Shown: positions 9,252 through 18,577 of the stretch, piece by piece | How the letters are laid out: the number at the start of each line of letters is the position of its first letter | Numbering within the stretch: position 1 is the stretch's first letter | Source of the DNA: Erwinia persicina | GTDB lineage: Bacteria; Pseudomonadota; Gammaproteobacteria; Enterobacterales; Enterobacteriaceae | Reading direction: 5' to 3' | NCBI RefSeq assembly: GCF_014838825.1 | Contig: NZ_JACYMO010000002.1 | Span: forward strand, 62,001 to 126,000 | Length of the DNA stretch: 64,000 nucleotides | Notes under the pieces: model-generated | Databases searched by the model: none | Seen by the model: the letters and a program-made list of their open reading frames with translations, nothing else | What the model was told of the DNA's origin: nothing | Translations under genes and position numbers: made by a program

Positions 9252-9298
9252 TATCCTTAGTACCCGGCCAAAACCTGCCTTTTTCCTTTCTGCCGGAG
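9252..9298 (+). promoter_or_regulatory. pyrC promoter and pyrimidine-sensitive leader hairpin
   Basis: A TATCCT -10 at 9252-9257 is followed about 6 bases later by CCCGGC (9263-9268), where transcription should begin. CCGGC at 9264-9268 can pair with GCCGG at 9292-9296, which overlaps the GGAG ribosome-binding site of pyrC. In E. coli pyrC, high CTP favours a start at C that includes this hairpin and blocks translation, while low CTP shifts the start to G and weakens it. The same architecture is visible; the mechanism is inferred. No PurR box was seen. Confidence 0.7.
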
Positions 9299-9306
9299 CA
9301 TATCGC

Positions 9307-10359
9307 ATGACCACACAACCTCAGCAACTGATTATTCGCCGCCCTGACGACTGGCATATCCATCTGCGTGACGGGGAGATGCTGGAGGCGGTCGTGCCCT
9401 TTACCAGTGAAGTCTGTGGTCGCGCCATCGTGATGCCTAATCTGGTGCCGCCGGTCAGTAGCGTGGCCGCCGCCCGCGCCTATCGCGAACGAATTCAGGC
9501 CGCTGTCCCTGCCGGCCATCATTTCACTCCGTTGATGACCTGCTATCTGACCGACGGTCTCGACCCGGACGAAATTGAGACCGGCTTCAGTGAAGGGGTC
9601 TTTACCGCCGCGAAGCTCTATCCAGCGCACGCCACGACCAACTCCGCACACGGTGTCACCAGCATTACCGCTATTGCCCCGGTGCTGGAACGCATGCAGA
9701 AAATCGGCATGCCGCTGCTCATCCACGGTGAAGTGACTGATGCGCACATTGATATCTTTGACCGTGAGGCCCGGTTTATTGAGACGGTTCTGCATCCGCT
9801 GCGCCTGCAGTTCCCGGAGCTGAAAGTGGTCTGCGAGCATATCACCACCAAAGAAGCGGCCGCTTACGTGCTGGAAGGCAATCGTTTCCTCGGCGCAACC
9901 ATCACCCCACAGCACCTGATGTTCAACCGTAACCACATGCTGGTCGGTGGTATTCGTCCGCACCTTTACTGTCTGCCGATCCTGAAGCGCAATATCCACC
10001 AGCAGGCGCTGCGCGATGCGGTTGCCAGCGGGCATGAACGTTTCTTCCTCGGTACCGATACCGCCCCCCACACACGCGACCGTAAAGAAACCAGCTGCGG
10101 CTGTGCCGGCGTGTTTAACGCCCCGTCCATGCTGGCCGCTTATGCCACCGTCTTTGAAGAGATTGGGGCGCTGGCCCACTTTGAGGCGTTCTGCGCTGAA
10201 AACGGGCCGCGCTTCTACGGGCTGCCGCTGAATGAAGGTACCGTGACGCTGGTACGCCAGCCCTGGACCGTGGCCGACGCGGTCCCGGTTGGCGATGACG
10301 GCCATACGCTGGTGCCGTTCCTGGCGGGCGAAACGCTGAACTGGCGGGTTGTGGTTTAG
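9307..10359 (+). CDS. pyrC: Dihydroorotase PyrC
   Basis: PyrC cyclises carbamoyl-aspartate to dihydroorotate, the third step of UMP synthesis. The start at 9307 ([23 protein letters not shown]) gives 350 residues (348 in E. coli). It has the zinc-binding HIHLRDG motif (about 17-23), the carboxylated lysine in [13 protein letters not shown] (about 103), metal-binding HGEV and CEHITT, and the C-terminal GTDTAPH. This is the class II single-domain dihydroorotase. Upstream lies a pyrimidine-sensitive leader. Confidence 0.97.
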   Translation: MTTQPQQLIIRRPDDWHIHLRDGEMLEAVVPFTSEVCGRAIVMPNLVPPVSSVAAARAYRERIQAAVPAGHHFTPLMTCYLTDGLDPDEIETGFSEGVFTAAKLYPAHATTNSAHGVTSITAIAPVLERMQKIGMPLLIHGEVTDAHIDIFDREARFIETVLHPLRLQFPELKVVCEHITTKEAAAYVLEGNRFLGATITPQHLMFNRNHMLVGGIRPHLYCLPILKRNIHQQALRDAVASGHERFFLGTDTAPHTRDRKETSCGCAGVFNAPSMLAAYATVFEEIGALAHFEAFCAENGPRFYGLPLNEGTVTLVRQPWTVADAVPVGDDGHTLVPFLAGETLNWRVVV

Positions 10360-10456
10360 TTTTTGCCAGACAGATGCCGCTATCTGCAGGCGGCAGGGGG
10401 CCCGCATTTTCGGTTACTCCCCGGTCCCCGGTAAAAAGGATTGCACCCGGCTGAAT

Positions 10457-10476
10457 TACTGTATATATTTACAGTA
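10457..10476. promoter_or_regulatory. LexA (SOS) box of dinI
   Basis: TACTGTATATATTTACAGTA is a near-perfect 20-base LexA operator (consensus TACTG-TATATATATA-CAGTA) centred about 28 bases upstream of the dinI start. It matches the SOS control known for E. coli dinI. Confidence 0.95.
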
Positions 10477-10494
10477 ATTCAACCGGAGGCTATC

Positions 10495-10737
10495 ATGCGT
10501 ATTGAAGTCACTGTAGCAAAAACCACCTCGCTGCCTGCGGGTGCCATTGATGCACTCACGCAGGAACTCAGCAAAAGAATCGACAAACAGTTTCCTGACG
10601 GCAGCAATACCATTTCTGTACGCTACGCCGGTGCCAACAACCTGACGGTGATGGGCGGCGGAAAAGAAGCCAAAGATCAGATCAGCGATATTTTGCAGGA
10701 AACCTGGGAAAGTGCTGACGACTGGTTTATATCCTGA
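10495..10737 (+). CDS. dinI: DNA damage-inducible protein DinI
   Basis: DinI binds and stabilises RecA filaments and tunes the SOS response. Start at ATG 10495 (MRIEVTVAKTTSLPAGAIDAL) with GGAGG upstream gives 80 residues, one less than E. coli. The conserved core GAIDALTQELSKRI, SVRYAGANNLTVMG and the acidic C-terminal helix ILQETWESADDWF that contacts RecA are all present. It is controlled by the LexA box just upstream. Confidence 0.96.
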   Translation: MRIEVTVAKTTSLPAGAIDALTQELSKRIDKQFPDGSNTISVRYAGANNLTVMGGGKEAKDQISDILQETWESADDWFIS

Positions 10738-10819
10738 ATAATCCGCATTGCCGCTGCGGTTGCGGCGACTCCCTCTGCGGCCTGAAGCAGAATGGATAAA
10801 TAACGATTGTGCCATTTTC

Positions 10820-10844
10820 GCCGGATACGCTATCCGGCTTTTTT
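10820..10844 (+). terminator. Rho-independent terminator after dinI
   Basis: GCCGGATA, loop CGC, TATCCGGC, then TTTTTT. It lies about 80 bases past the dinI stop codon. Confidence 0.9.
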
Positions 10845-10932
10845 ACGTCTTTTTTTTGCTGAAGAACACCGATAGACGCAACGGGTAGAATATCTTATTC
10901 TGAGCCTGACATTAATTACTGAGGTTTTTCTT

Positions 10933-11220
10933 ATGGCTGCCGATAATCCAGAAGAGGCGATGACGTTTGGTGAGCTACTGGCCATGATTGGCGAACAGCA
11001 ACGCCGTCTGACAGTATTAGAAAATGCCTTTTCCACCCTCTCCTTTTGCCTTGATGATAAAGCTAATCAACTGTTAATTCACAGTTTAAAGCTGGAGGGG
11101 CAGAACCAGAATCGTGATGAACAGTTGCAAAAACATTTCATCCGTCTGGCCGGGGAACTGGAAAAACGTTCAGGGGTGTTGCCCTCCTCTCCGGATGCAC
11201 TCTCTACCCCAGAAATATGA
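10933..11220 (+). CDS. Small coiled-coil protein of unknown function
   Basis: A 95-residue protein I do not recognise with certainty. A GAGG ribosome-binding site precedes the ATG. The sequence is polar and helical: FGELLAMIGEQQRRLTVLEN has a clear heptad pattern (about residues 12-32), followed by FSTLSFCLDDKANQLLIHSL and a basic helix (LQKHFIRLAGELEKR). The layout (short coiled coil, then a second helix) resembles small regulatory connector proteins such as the RpoS anti-adaptor IraP, but the sequence match by eye is weak and no function is assigned. It lies between dinI and bssS, where E. coli has no gene, with its own AT-rich upstream region. Confidence 0.7.
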   Translation: MAADNPEEAMTFGELLAMIGEQQRRLTVLENAFSTLSFCLDDKANQLLIHSLKLEGQNQNRDEQLQKHFIRLAGELEKRSGVLPSSPDALSTPEI

Positions 11221-11449
11221 GTGCATTTTCACAGCCGAATTAATCGCGCCGTCCCCTGCAGGGTGATTATTTTTCGCCCTGCTGAGGTTTAATTACCGGA
11301 TGAATAGCGCCGTTTTTTTAAACAGCGCGAGATTTACATCGGCGAACAAAAAAAGTCCTGTTATAATTAGAACGCTCTAAGAAAAAAAACGCATTGAACC
11401 TCGATAAATCACTTCGTTGCCATCATTCACGAGTAATAAGGGGGTTATA

Positions 11450-11704
11450 ATGGACAGAAACAAAGAGGTCATCCAGACACATCCCCTCATCGGATGGGAT
11501 ATCAGTACCGTAGACAGCTATGATGCCATGATGATCCGTTTACACTCGCTCTCTTCTGACCAGCAACAGGCGGAAGATGCAGAAGTCGGTCAGACCTACT
11601 GGCTGACCACGGACGTGGCAAGGCAATTTATCTCCATCCTTGAAGCTGGCATTGCCAAGATAGAAGCGACTGAATACCAGGATCGTGACTACAAAAAGCA
11701 CTAA
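11450..11704 (+). CDS. bssS: Biofilm regulator BssS
   Basis: BssS is a small protein linked to biofilm formation and indole/AI-2 signalling in E. coli. Start at ATG 11450 (MDRNKEVIQTHPLIGWDIST), after AAGGGGG, gives 84 residues, the E. coli length. The conserved core VIQTHPLIGWDISTVDSYDA and WLTTDVARQFISILEAGIAKIE is nearly identical to E. coli. It is followed by a strong terminator. Confidence 0.95.
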   Translation: MDRNKEVIQTHPLIGWDISTVDSYDAMMIRLHSLSSDQQQAEDAEVGQTYWLTTDVARQFISILEAGIAKIEATEYQDRDYKKH

Positions 11705-11729
11705 TCTGTGACGGAACGATGTTTCTCAG

Positions 11730-11753
11730 AGGCACCCAACAGGGTGCCTTTTT
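11730..11753 (+). terminator. Rho-independent terminator after bssS
   Basis: AGGCACCC, loop AACA, GGGTGCCT, then TTTT, 25 bases past the bssS stop. Confidence 0.9.
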
Positions 11754-11811
11754 CATGTCCGCAATAATTTGGTATTCTGCTGCAATTGCTTGATTAACTG
11801 AGGCTGATGCG

Positions 11812-12927
11812 ATGGTTTACGATTTAATTGTGGTGGGCAGTGGTTCCGTCGGCGCGGCTGCGGGATGGTATGCGACCCAGGCCGGTCTGAAAGTGCTGAT
11901 GATCGATCGTCACCATCCCCCGCACCGCGAAGGCAGTCATCACGGTGAAAGTCGGCTGATCCGCCATGCCTACGGCGAAGGGGCGCGCTACGTGCCGATG
12001 GTGCTTCGTGCCCAGCAGCTGTGGGATCAGCTGGAGCAGCAAAGCGGCGAGCGGGTGATGCAGCGCAGCGGGGTACTGAATCTGGCTCCCCAGTCCTCTG
12101 AATTTATTCAAAATGTCATCCAGAGTGCAGAGCAGTTTGCGCTCAACGTGCAGATCCTCAACGAAGTGGAAATCAGCCAGCGCTGGCCACAGATCAGCGT
12201 CCCCGACGGCTATGTTGGCGTGTTTGAACCTCAGTCCGGTTATCTGAAGTCGGAAATTGCCGTGAAAAGCTGGATCCGCCTGGCGAAAGAGGCGGGCTGT
12301 GCGCAGCTGTTTAACTGCGGCGTGACGCAGATTGATACGGTAGAGGGACTGCAGGCGGTTACCACGCCGGACGGTGTTTATCGCGCTCGCAAGCTGCTGA
12401 TCAGCGCCGGAACCTGGGTGAAAAGCCTCTATCCTGCCCTGCCGGTCACCCCGGTGCGTAAAGTCTTCGCCTGGCATCAGGCCGACGGGCGCTACAGCGA
12501 GAATAATCAATTCCCGGCGTTTACCGTTGAGATGCAGGATGGGATCCACTATTACGGTTTTCCCGCTGATAATAACGCCATCAAAATCGGCCGGCATGAA
12601 GGCGGGCAGCCGATCGATTCGCCGGAAGGGCGTAAACCCTTTGGCAGCGTGGCGGAAGACGGCAGTGAGCTGTTCAACTTTATGCGCACCTTCCTGCCCG
12701 GCGTTGGCGTCTGCCTGCGCGGTGAGGCCTGTACCTATGATAATTCGCCGGACGAAGATTTCATTATTGATACCTTCCCCGGTGAACCTGACCGGATGCT
12801 GATCACCGGGCTGAGCGGTCACGGATTCAAATTTGCCAGCGTACTGGGAGAGATTGCCGCGCAGTTTGCTCAGGGAAAAAGCAGCGAGTTTGATTTAACC
12901 CCCTTCTCGCTGACGCGCTTTCGATAG
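11812..12927 (+). CDS. solA: N-methyl-L-tryptophan oxidase SolA
   Basis: SolA is a monomeric sarcosine oxidase-type flavoenzyme oxidising N-methyl-tryptophan. The 371-residue product (372 in E. coli) has the N-terminal FAD motif [19 protein letters not shown] (about 7-25), the [25 protein letters not shown] segment, and the covalent-flavin cysteine context [15 protein letters not shown] near residue 307. Upstream and downstream neighbours (bssS and a converging transporter) agree with the E. coli order except that E. coli has yceO here. Confidence 0.95.
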   Translation: MVYDLIVVGSGSVGAAAGWYATQAGLKVLMIDRHHPPHREGSHHGESRLIRHAYGEGARYVPMVLRAQQLWDQLEQQSGERVMQRSGVLNLAPQSSEFIQNVIQSAEQFALNVQILNEVEISQRWPQISVPDGYVGVFEPQSGYLKSEIAVKSWIRLAKEAGCAQLFNCGVTQIDTVEGLQAVTTPDGVYRARKLLISAGTWVKSLYPALPVTPVRKVFAWHQADGRYSENNQFPAFTVEMQDGIHYYGFPADNNAIKIGRHEGGQPIDSPEGRKPFGSVAEDGSELFNFMRTFLPGVGVCLRGEACTYDNSPDEDFIIDTFPGEPDRMLITGLSGHGFKFASVLGEIAAQFAQGKSSEFDLTPFSLTRFR

Positions 12928-12941
12928 CCACAGACAGGATG

Positions 12942-12971
12942 AAAAAAAGGGCTCCCGACGGGAGCCCTTTT
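12942..12971. terminator. Bidirectional terminator between solA and the proP-like gene
   Basis: AAAAAAA, GGGCTCCC, loop GAC, GGGAGCCC, TTTT. The 8-bp stem has A- and T-runs on both sides and serves both converging genes. Confidence 0.88.
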
Positions 12972-12988
12972 GCTTTTCTGCCTGGCGG

Positions 12989-14467
12989 TTACTTACCGTC
13001 AGCGGGACGGGGCTTTCGACCGCGCAGACGCAGCTTATCCACCAGTCGCTGTGCTTCAGCGCGGCTGCCTACCGACGGAGCTGAACCACGCAGGGGCTTA
13101 CGTGCTGTTTCCCGCAGGGTGAAAACGGTGATCACTCCAATCACCCCGGCGCCCATCAGGTAGTAGGCGGGCATCAGGAGGTTGCCGGTTTTCTCTACCA
13201 GCCAGGTGGTGATTAATGGCGTGGTCCCGCCAAACAGCGAGACGGAGAGGTTAAAACCAATCGCCAGCGCACTGTAGCGGATATCGGTGGAAAACAGCGC
13301 GGGTAGCGTTGCCGGCATGGAGCCGCTGAAACAGGTATGGATCGCGCCGAGAATAATCAGGCCAAGGAACACCAGCCACAGATTGCCCGTGCCGATCAGC
13401 AGCATGCAGGGCACCGCCAGCAGGATCAGCGCGATGGCCCCGCCCCAGATCACCGGACGACGGCCCAGGCGGTCGTTCCAGTGTCCCCAGAACAGCGTCA
13501 GCGGCATCATCACAAACATCACCACCATAATCAGCAGCAGTGAACTCAGCTCGCTCAGGCCCAGGATCCCCGTCAGGTAACTTGGCATATACGACGTCAT
13601 CATATAGTTAGAGACGTTAAACAGCAGCACCAGACCAATGCACTTCAGCATGGCAGCGCGGTACTTTTTCAGCATCTGCCACAGCGTCAGGCGCGGCTTG
13701 CTGTGTTCCAGCGCTTCCTGCTTTTCCATATGCTTCTGGAAGGCAGGCGTCTCTTCCAGCTTCAGACGGATATACAGCCCAAACAGCCCTAAAGGCGCGG
13801 CAATAAAGAAGGGAATGCGCCAGCCCCAGTCAAGCAGCGCGGACTCTGGCATCGCCGCGGTCAGGCCAGTCACCAGTCCGGCCCCGAGCAGATAACCGCC
13901 AAGTGTACCGAACTCCAGCCAGCTGCCCATAAAGCCCCGGCGCTTATCGGTGGAGTATTCGGCAATAAAAGTGGCCGCTCCGCCGTACTCGCCCCCGGTA
14001 GAGAAGCCCTGCAACAGGCGTGCCAGCAGCAGCAGCACCGGCGCCATGATACCGATAGTGGAATAGGCGGGTATCAACCCGATGCAGAACGTGCCGATCG
14101 ACATCATGATCATCGTCAGCGCCAGCACCTTCTGGCGGCCGATACGGTCGCCCAGCGGACCAAACACCAGCCCACCCAACGGACGTACGAGGAATGCGGC
14201 AGCAAAGGCACCGAAGGTGGCCAGCAGCTGTGCTGCCGGACTGCCGCCGGGGAAAAACACTTTACCGATGGTCACCGCAAGAAAACTGTAAACCCCAAAG
14301 TCAAACCACTCCATGGCGTTGCCGAGGGCGGCCGCTCCGACGGCACGCTTGAGCATTGATTTATCCACAATAGTGATATCGTCAACGCTGAGTTCCGGCC
14401 TGGCCGATTTATCTTTATTCCAGAAATGCTTTTTATGAGGCTGTTGCCCCTCTGATGTCGTACCCAT
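12989..14467 (-). CDS. proP: ProP-type MFS transporter (proline/betaine or related solute)
   Basis: A proton-coupled major facilitator of the metabolite:H+ symporter family. Start at 14467 (MGTTSEGQQPHKKHF), after GGGAG, gives 492 residues. It has about 12 membrane segments, the family motif LGNAMEWFDFGVYSFLA (about 48-64), GPLGDRIGRQKVLA in the loop between helices 2 and 3, and FSTGGEYGGAATFIAEYS. These follow E. coli ProP closely. The C-terminal tail is short and basic (RGRKPRPADGK) and lacks the antiparallel coiled coil that tunes osmosensing in E. coli ProP, so the activation threshold may differ. The location between solA and yceJ is not the E. coli proP site, so a paralogue is possible. 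Confidence 0.85.
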   Translation of the reverse strand: MGTTSEGQQPHKKHFWNKDKSARPELSVDDITIVDKSMLKRAVGAAALGNAMEWFDFGVYSFLAVTIGKVFFPGGSPAAQLLATFGAFAAAFLVRPLGGLVFGPLGDRIGRQKVLALTMIMMSIGTFCIGLIPAYSTIGIMAPVLLLLARLLQGFSTGGEYGGAATFIAEYSTDKRRGFMGSWLEFGTLGGYLLGAGLVTGLTAAMPESALLDWGWRIPFFIAAPLGLFGLYIRLKLEETPAFQKHMEKQEALEHSKPRLTLWQMLKKYRAAMLKCIGLVLLFNVSNYMMTSYMPSYLTGILGLSELSSLLLIMVVMFVMMPLTLFWGHWNDRLGRRPVIWGGAIALILLAVPCMLLIGTGNLWLVFLGLIILGAIHTCFSGSMPATLPALFSTDIRYSALAIGFNLSVSLFGGTTPLITTWLVEKTGNLLMPAYYLMGAGVIGVITVFTLRETARKPLRGSAPSVGSRAEAQRLVDKLRLRGRKPRPADGK

Positions 14468-15065
14468 TGAGCGCTCCCGGTGTTGCAGTAAGTGAGCAGC
14501 CTCATAGCTTTCGTCGCCTGACAGAGAAGGGAAAAACAAAGGGGAAGAAAGCTATAACGCAGCAAAGTCAGAATGGTCATGAACGGTAAATCTTATAACG
14601 TCTGTGACTTACACTCCTTTACAGTAGACAATATTCCAAAAAACTTCAAGTTAAGCGCAGCATTCGCTGTTTTGTGGCACAACCACCGTTTTACACGTTG
14701 CCATTATGGTTTAATGCCAGACGGCGCGCTGCCCTCTCCTGCCCCTCACCCCCACAATACATAAATTTATATAACAATTACCATCAGCGTGATATTGACA
14801 CAACGTGACAAAAAACTGACATTCGCTGAGAATAACAGCAAAAAATCAGAACATGATATTTACTACAGCGACGGAATAATCATTGATATGGCCGTCTCAT
14901 ACTGTCACAAATCCGACTTCGCCTTCTGATTAACTGTCGATAACCTCCCGCATCATTCAAAATATTTCACAATATTAATGAATTTACTAACCAGTAAAAT
15001 TATTTGTTGATTTTGCTCAGGTACCCGGTCAGTCTTACTGAAAATTCTCACAAGCGGATTTCCCT
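14468..15065. other. About 600-base gene-free spacer upstream of proP-like gene and yceJ
   Basis: The divergent spacer is AT-rich, especially 14760-15040. A 63-codon frame at 14573-14764 has no ribosome-binding site or recognisable sequence. I see no RNA gene or repeat. It must hold promoters for both flanking genes; none matches a consensus well enough to place. Confidence 0.6.
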
Positions 15066-15620
15066 ATGCAGTTGAAAAATAGCGCCTCTCGTTATGGCTC
15101 AGTGAGCATCATTATGCACTGGCTGGTGGCGGCAACCGTTTATGGCATGTTTGCGCTTGGTCTGTGGATGGTCACGCAGGGCTATTACGACACCTGGTAT
15201 CACAAAGCCCCGGAGCTGCATAAAAGCATTGGGATGGTGCTGTTTGCCGTGATGCTGGTGCGCGTGGTGTGGCGATTTGTCTCCCCACCACCGAAGCCGC
15301 TTGCCAGTTATACCCCGCTGGTACGCTACAGCGCGGTCGCTGCCCACCTTCTGCTTTATGGCATCCTGTTCGCGATTTTAATCAGCGGCTATCTGATCTC
15401 GACGGCGGAAGGTAAGCCGATCGATGTCTTTGGGGTACTGCCGGTTCCGGCGGTATTTGCCGGGCTGGGCGAACAGGCCGATTTGGCTGGCGATATTCAT
15501 CTCTGGCTGGCCTGGAGCGTGGTGATCCTTTCCGTGATCCATGCGCTGGCCGCACTGAAACACCACTTTATCGATCGCGATATCACGTTAAAAAGGATGC
15601 TGGGTCACCGCATCGATTAA
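15066..15620 (+). CDS. yceJ: Cytochrome b561 family protein YceJ
   Basis: A di-haem four-helix membrane cytochrome. The 184-residue product has the N-terminal [20 protein letters not shown] segment with a haem-ligand His in helix 1, [20 protein letters not shown], and the C-terminal helix with [29 protein letters not shown] containing further His ligands. It is followed after 20 bases by yceI, as in E. coli, and the pair probably forms one operon. Confidence 0.93.
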   Translation: MQLKNSASRYGSVSIIMHWLVAATVYGMFALGLWMVTQGYYDTWYHKAPELHKSIGMVLFAVMLVRVVWRFVSPPPKPLASYTPLVRYSAVAAHLLLYGILFAILISGYLISTAEGKPIDVFGVLPVPAVFAGLGEQADLAGDIHLWLAWSVVILSVIHALAALKHHFIDRDITLKRMLGHRID

Positions 15621-15640
15621 TCACAGAAATGGAGAACACC

Positions 15641-16216
15641 ATGCTGAAGAAAAGTATTCTGGGTTTAACTACTGCCGCACTGTTAATGACTGCCGGCACC
15701 GCGTCTGCCGCTGACTATAAAATTGATAAAGAAGGGCAGCACGCGTTTGTCCAGTTCCGCATCAAGCATCTGGGCTACAGCTGGCTGTACGGTACCTTTA
15801 AAGATTTCGATGGCGCATTCACCTTTGACGAAGCCGATCCGGCTAAAGATAAAGTGAATGTCACCATCAAAACCGGCAGCGTAGATACCAACCATGCCGA
15901 GCGTGACAAACACCTGCGCAGCGCGGACTTCCTGAATGCCAGCAAATTCCCGCAGGCGACCTTCGTCTCTACCGGCGTGGAAAAGCAGGGTGACGGCCTG
16001 ACCGTTAACGGTAACCTGACGCTGAACGGCGTGACCAAACCGGTGAAACTGGCGGCTAAGCTGACCGGCGAAGGGAAAGATCCGTGGGGTGGCTACCGTG
16101 CAGGCTTTGAAGCCACAGGTAACCTCGCACTGAAAGACTTTAATATTAAGTCCGATTTAGGTCCGGCCTCGCAGGAAGTCGAACTGATGATTTCTGTCGA
16201 AGGTGTGCGCCAGTAA
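15641..16216 (+). CDS. yceI: Periplasmic YceI-family polyisoprenoid-binding protein
   Basis: YceI is a secreted lipocalin-like protein that binds long polyisoprenoid chains and is induced by base stress in E. coli. The start at ATG 15641 (MLKKSILGL) with GGAG six bases upstream gives 191 residues; an ATG four codons earlier is less likely. A signal peptide ends near [20 protein letters not shown]. The [34 protein letters not shown] and [17 protein letters not shown] blocks are nearly identical to E. coli. Confidence 0.95.
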   Translation: MLKKSILGLTTAALLMTAGTASAADYKIDKEGQHAFVQFRIKHLGYSWLYGTFKDFDGAFTFDEADPAKDKVNVTIKTGSVDTNHAERDKHLRSADFLNASKFPQATFVSTGVEKQGDGLTVNGNLTLNGVTKPVKLAAKLTGEGKDPWGGYRAGFEATGNLALKDFNIKSDLGPASQEVELMISVEGVRQ

Positions 16217-16224
16217 ATGATTGT

Positions 16225-16254
16225 GGCGTCATCATCGTCCGCGATGATGACGCC
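16225..16254. terminator. Inverted repeat between converging yceI and trhO
   Basis: GGCGTCATCATCG, loop TCCG, CGATGATGACGCC: a perfect 13-bp stem with no T-run on either side. It lies 9 bases past the yceI stop and 8 before the trhO stop. It probably stops or stabilises both transcripts, but is not a classic intrinsic terminator. Confidence 0.6.
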
Positions 16255-16261
16255 TGCACCG

Positions 16262-17314
16262 TTACTCTTCCGGCGAAGGGATGTGCATGGTGGTGCTCAA
16301 CAGCCCACGGGATTTGTTGAAAATCTTATTACCATTCTCACGCCCCGCACGTCGGGCGCGCTGCTCTTCAGGCGGTAACGCCAGCTCTTCCATACAGATC
16401 GGGCTACAGCAGTGGTTGAATTTGCTGGCGCAGCTCGGGCACTGAATAAACAGCAGGTGACAGCCATCATTCAGGCAGTTAACGTGGGTATCGCAGGGCT
16501 CGCCGCACTGATGGCAGTTGGCGATAACATCCTCAGAAATACGCTCCCCCATCCGCTCATCAAAGACAAAGTTTTTGCCTTTAAACCGCACCGGTAATCC
16601 CTGTTCACGGGCGCGACGGGCGTACTCAATGATGCCACCTTCAATATGGTACACGTTCTCGTAACCGTTATGCCGCATCCAGGCGCTGGCTTTTTCACAG
16701 CGGATCCCCCCGGTACAGTACATCACGATCTTCTTATCTTTATCCTGCTGCAGCATATCGACGGCCATGGGCAGCTGATCGCGGAATGTGTCCGCCGGGA
16801 TCTCCAGCGCGTTATCGAAATGCCCCACTTCATATTCATAGTGGTTACGCATATCCACAAAGACCGCCTGCGGATCATCCAGCATGGCGTTCACTTCCGC
16901 TGCCTTCAGATAGGCCCCGACATCGCTGGCATCGAAGCTGTCATCTGTAATGCCGTCAGCGACAATGCGGTCACGTACTTTCAGACGCAGCACCCAAAAG
17001 GATTTACCGTCGTCGTCCAGCGCAATGTTCATACGCAGGTTATCCAGCGCAGGATGGAAGTCATACAGCGCAGCTTTCATGGTCTCGTACTGGCTGGCCG
17101 GGACGCTGACCTGGGCATTAATGCCCTCTGCAGCCACATAAACGCGACCGAAAACTTTCAGCCGGGTCAGGGCAATATACAGGGCGTCGCGAAACGCGCG
17201 GGGATCGTCGATAGTGAAATACTTATAAAAAGAGACTGTAGTTCGCGGCTCGGTTTCGGCCATCATGCGCGCCTTCAGCTCTTCATTGGAGACAAGGTTA
17301 TGTAACACTGGCAT
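16262..17314 (-). CDS. trhO: tRNA U34 hydroxylase TrhO (YceA), rhodanese domain
   Basis: TrhO makes 5-hydroxyuridine at tRNA position 34 in an oxygen-dependent step. Start at 17314 ([18 protein letters not shown]) gives 350 residues, the E. coli length. The N-terminal domain (about 1-120) is followed by a rhodanese domain with the active-site loop [14 protein letters not shown] (about 182-195) and a C-terminal Cys-rich zinc-like segment ([19 protein letters not shown] ... [14 protein letters not shown]). It lies divergent from lpxL as in E. coli. Confidence 0.94.
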   Translation of the reverse strand: MPVLHNLVSNEELKARMMAETEPRTTVSFYKYFTIDDPRAFRDALYIALTRLKVFGRVYVAAEGINAQVSVPASQYETMKAALYDFHPALDNLRMNIALDDDGKSFWVLRLKVRDRIVADGITDDSFDASDVGAYLKAAEVNAMLDDPQAVFVDMRNHYEYEVGHFDNALEIPADTFRDQLPMAVDMLQQDKDKKIVMYCTGGIRCEKASAWMRHNGYENVYHIEGGIIEYARRAREQGLPVRFKGKNFVFDERMGERISEDVIANCHQCGEPCDTHVNCLNDGCHLLFIQCPSCASKFNHCCSPICMEELALPPEEQRARRAGRENGNKIFNKSRGLLSTTMHIPSPEE

Positions 17315-17521
17315 GGTGTACGTTCCTGTATTCAAGGAGAGGAAAAAATTTTCGGCGCTATCATACCCGAGCCGCCACACCTTGTCCTTAGCCGAAAAAA
17401 GTTTTCTTTCCGCGTCTGCCGCCGAAAACTTCGACTACACTAAGAAAAATGGCACAATAGGCCATAAATAAACTTTAAACTTCTTCATAATAGCCCCCTT
17501 TTTTTTACGATCTGGAAACTC

Positions 17522-18442
17522 ATGACCCAGCTGCCTCAGTTCAATCGTGCATTGTTGCATCCCCGTTATTGGTTTACCTGGCTCGGTATTATCCTGCTTT
17601 ACCTGCTGGTGCTGCTGCCCTACCCGGTGCTTTATTATATTGGCTGCGGCCTGGGCAGGTTATCCATGCGCTTCCTGCGCAGCCGCGTCACCATTGCCCG
17701 GCGTAACCTGGCGCTCTGCTTCCCACAGATGCCTGCCGCCGAGCGTGAGGCGCTGGTCCGCCGTAACTTCGAATCGCTGGGTATGGGGCTGATTGAAACC
17801 GGCATGGCCTGGTTCTGGCCTGACTGGCGGATTAAAAAATGGTTCAGTGTCAGCGGGCTGGAGCATATCAGCCAGGCGGCGGCTGACGGGAAAGGAGTGC
17901 TGTTGATTGGTATCCATTTTCTCACCCTGGAGCTGGGTGCGCGCATCTTCGGTATTCATAATCCCGGCATTGGCGTATACCGTCCCAATGATAATGCCCT
18001 GCTCGACTGGCTGCAGACCTGGGGACGTATGCGTTCCAATAAAAGTATGCTCGATCGCAAAGATCTGAAAGGCATGATCCGCGCCCTGAAAAAGGGGGAT
18101 ATTATCTGGTACGCCCCGGACCACGACTACGGCCCAAAAAGCAGCGTGTTTGTGCCGCTGTTTGCCGTTGAACAGGCGGCGACCACCAAAGGCAGTTACC
18201 TGTTGATCCGCAGCGGCAACCCGGCGGTCATCCCTTTCGTGCCGCGCCGCCTGCCATCGGGTAAAGGGTATGAGATGGTGATCCTCCCTGAGCAGACCGG
18301 CATTCCACTGGACAGTGAAATCGCCACGGCAGCACACATGAATAAAATTATTGAACACGGCATCTTAATGGCACCCGATCAGTATATGTGGCTGCACCGC
18401 CGTTTTAAAACCCGCCCTGAGGGGCAACCCTCTCTCTATTAA
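17522..18442 (+). CDS. lpxL: Lipid A lauroyltransferase LpxL (HtrB)
   Basis: LpxL adds the first secondary acyl chain to Kdo2-lipid IVA. The 306 residues equal the E. coli length. There is one N-terminal membrane helix (about 17-37) and the catalytic Hx4E motif HFLTLE with His132 and Glu137, followed by [13 protein letters not shown] and [26 protein letters not shown]. The gene diverges from trhO and is followed by mdtG, as in E. coli. Confidence 0.96.
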   Translation: MTQLPQFNRALLHPRYWFTWLGIILLYLLVLLPYPVLYYIGCGLGRLSMRFLRSRVTIARRNLALCFPQMPAAEREALVRRNFESLGMGLIETGMAWFWPDWRIKKWFSVSGLEHISQAAADGKGVLLIGIHFLTLELGARIFGIHNPGIGVYRPNDNALLDWLQTWGRMRSNKSMLDRKDLKGMIRALKKGDIIWYAPDHDYGPKSSVFVPLFAVEQAATTKGSYLLIRSGNPAVIPFVPRRLPSGKGYEMVILPEQTGIPLDSEIATAAHMNKIIEHGILMAPDQYMWLHRRFKTRPEGQPSLY

Positions 18443-18449
18443 CAGCCTG

Positions 18450-18472
18450 CAGGCCGGACTACCGGCCTGTTT
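18450..18472 (+). terminator. Weak terminator after lpxL
   Basis: CAGGCCGG, loop ACTA, CCGGCCTG, then TTT. The stem is perfect but the T-run is short. It lies 8 bases past the lpxL stop. Confidence 0.6.
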
Positions 18473-18577
18473 CATTATTTGAAACGGTTTTTCATTTTTT
18501 TGATTGCGCGCCGTTCAGTCGCCTGATATCAGCGTATACTGGTTAAGCTGATTGCTGATAAGGTTACTGTTTACTTT

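Noticed and set aside
9160-10407. Long minus-strand open frame opposite pyrC (415 codons)
   Set aside because: Antisense of a highly conserved gene; the protein has no recognisable domain and the frame follows GC-rich codon structure of pyrC.
11824-12822. 332-codon minus-strand frame opposite solA
   Set aside because: Antisense of a full-length SolA with conserved motifs; no independent support.
14573-14764. 63-codon frame in the proP-yceJ spacer
   Set aside because: No ribosome-binding site, random-looking sequence.
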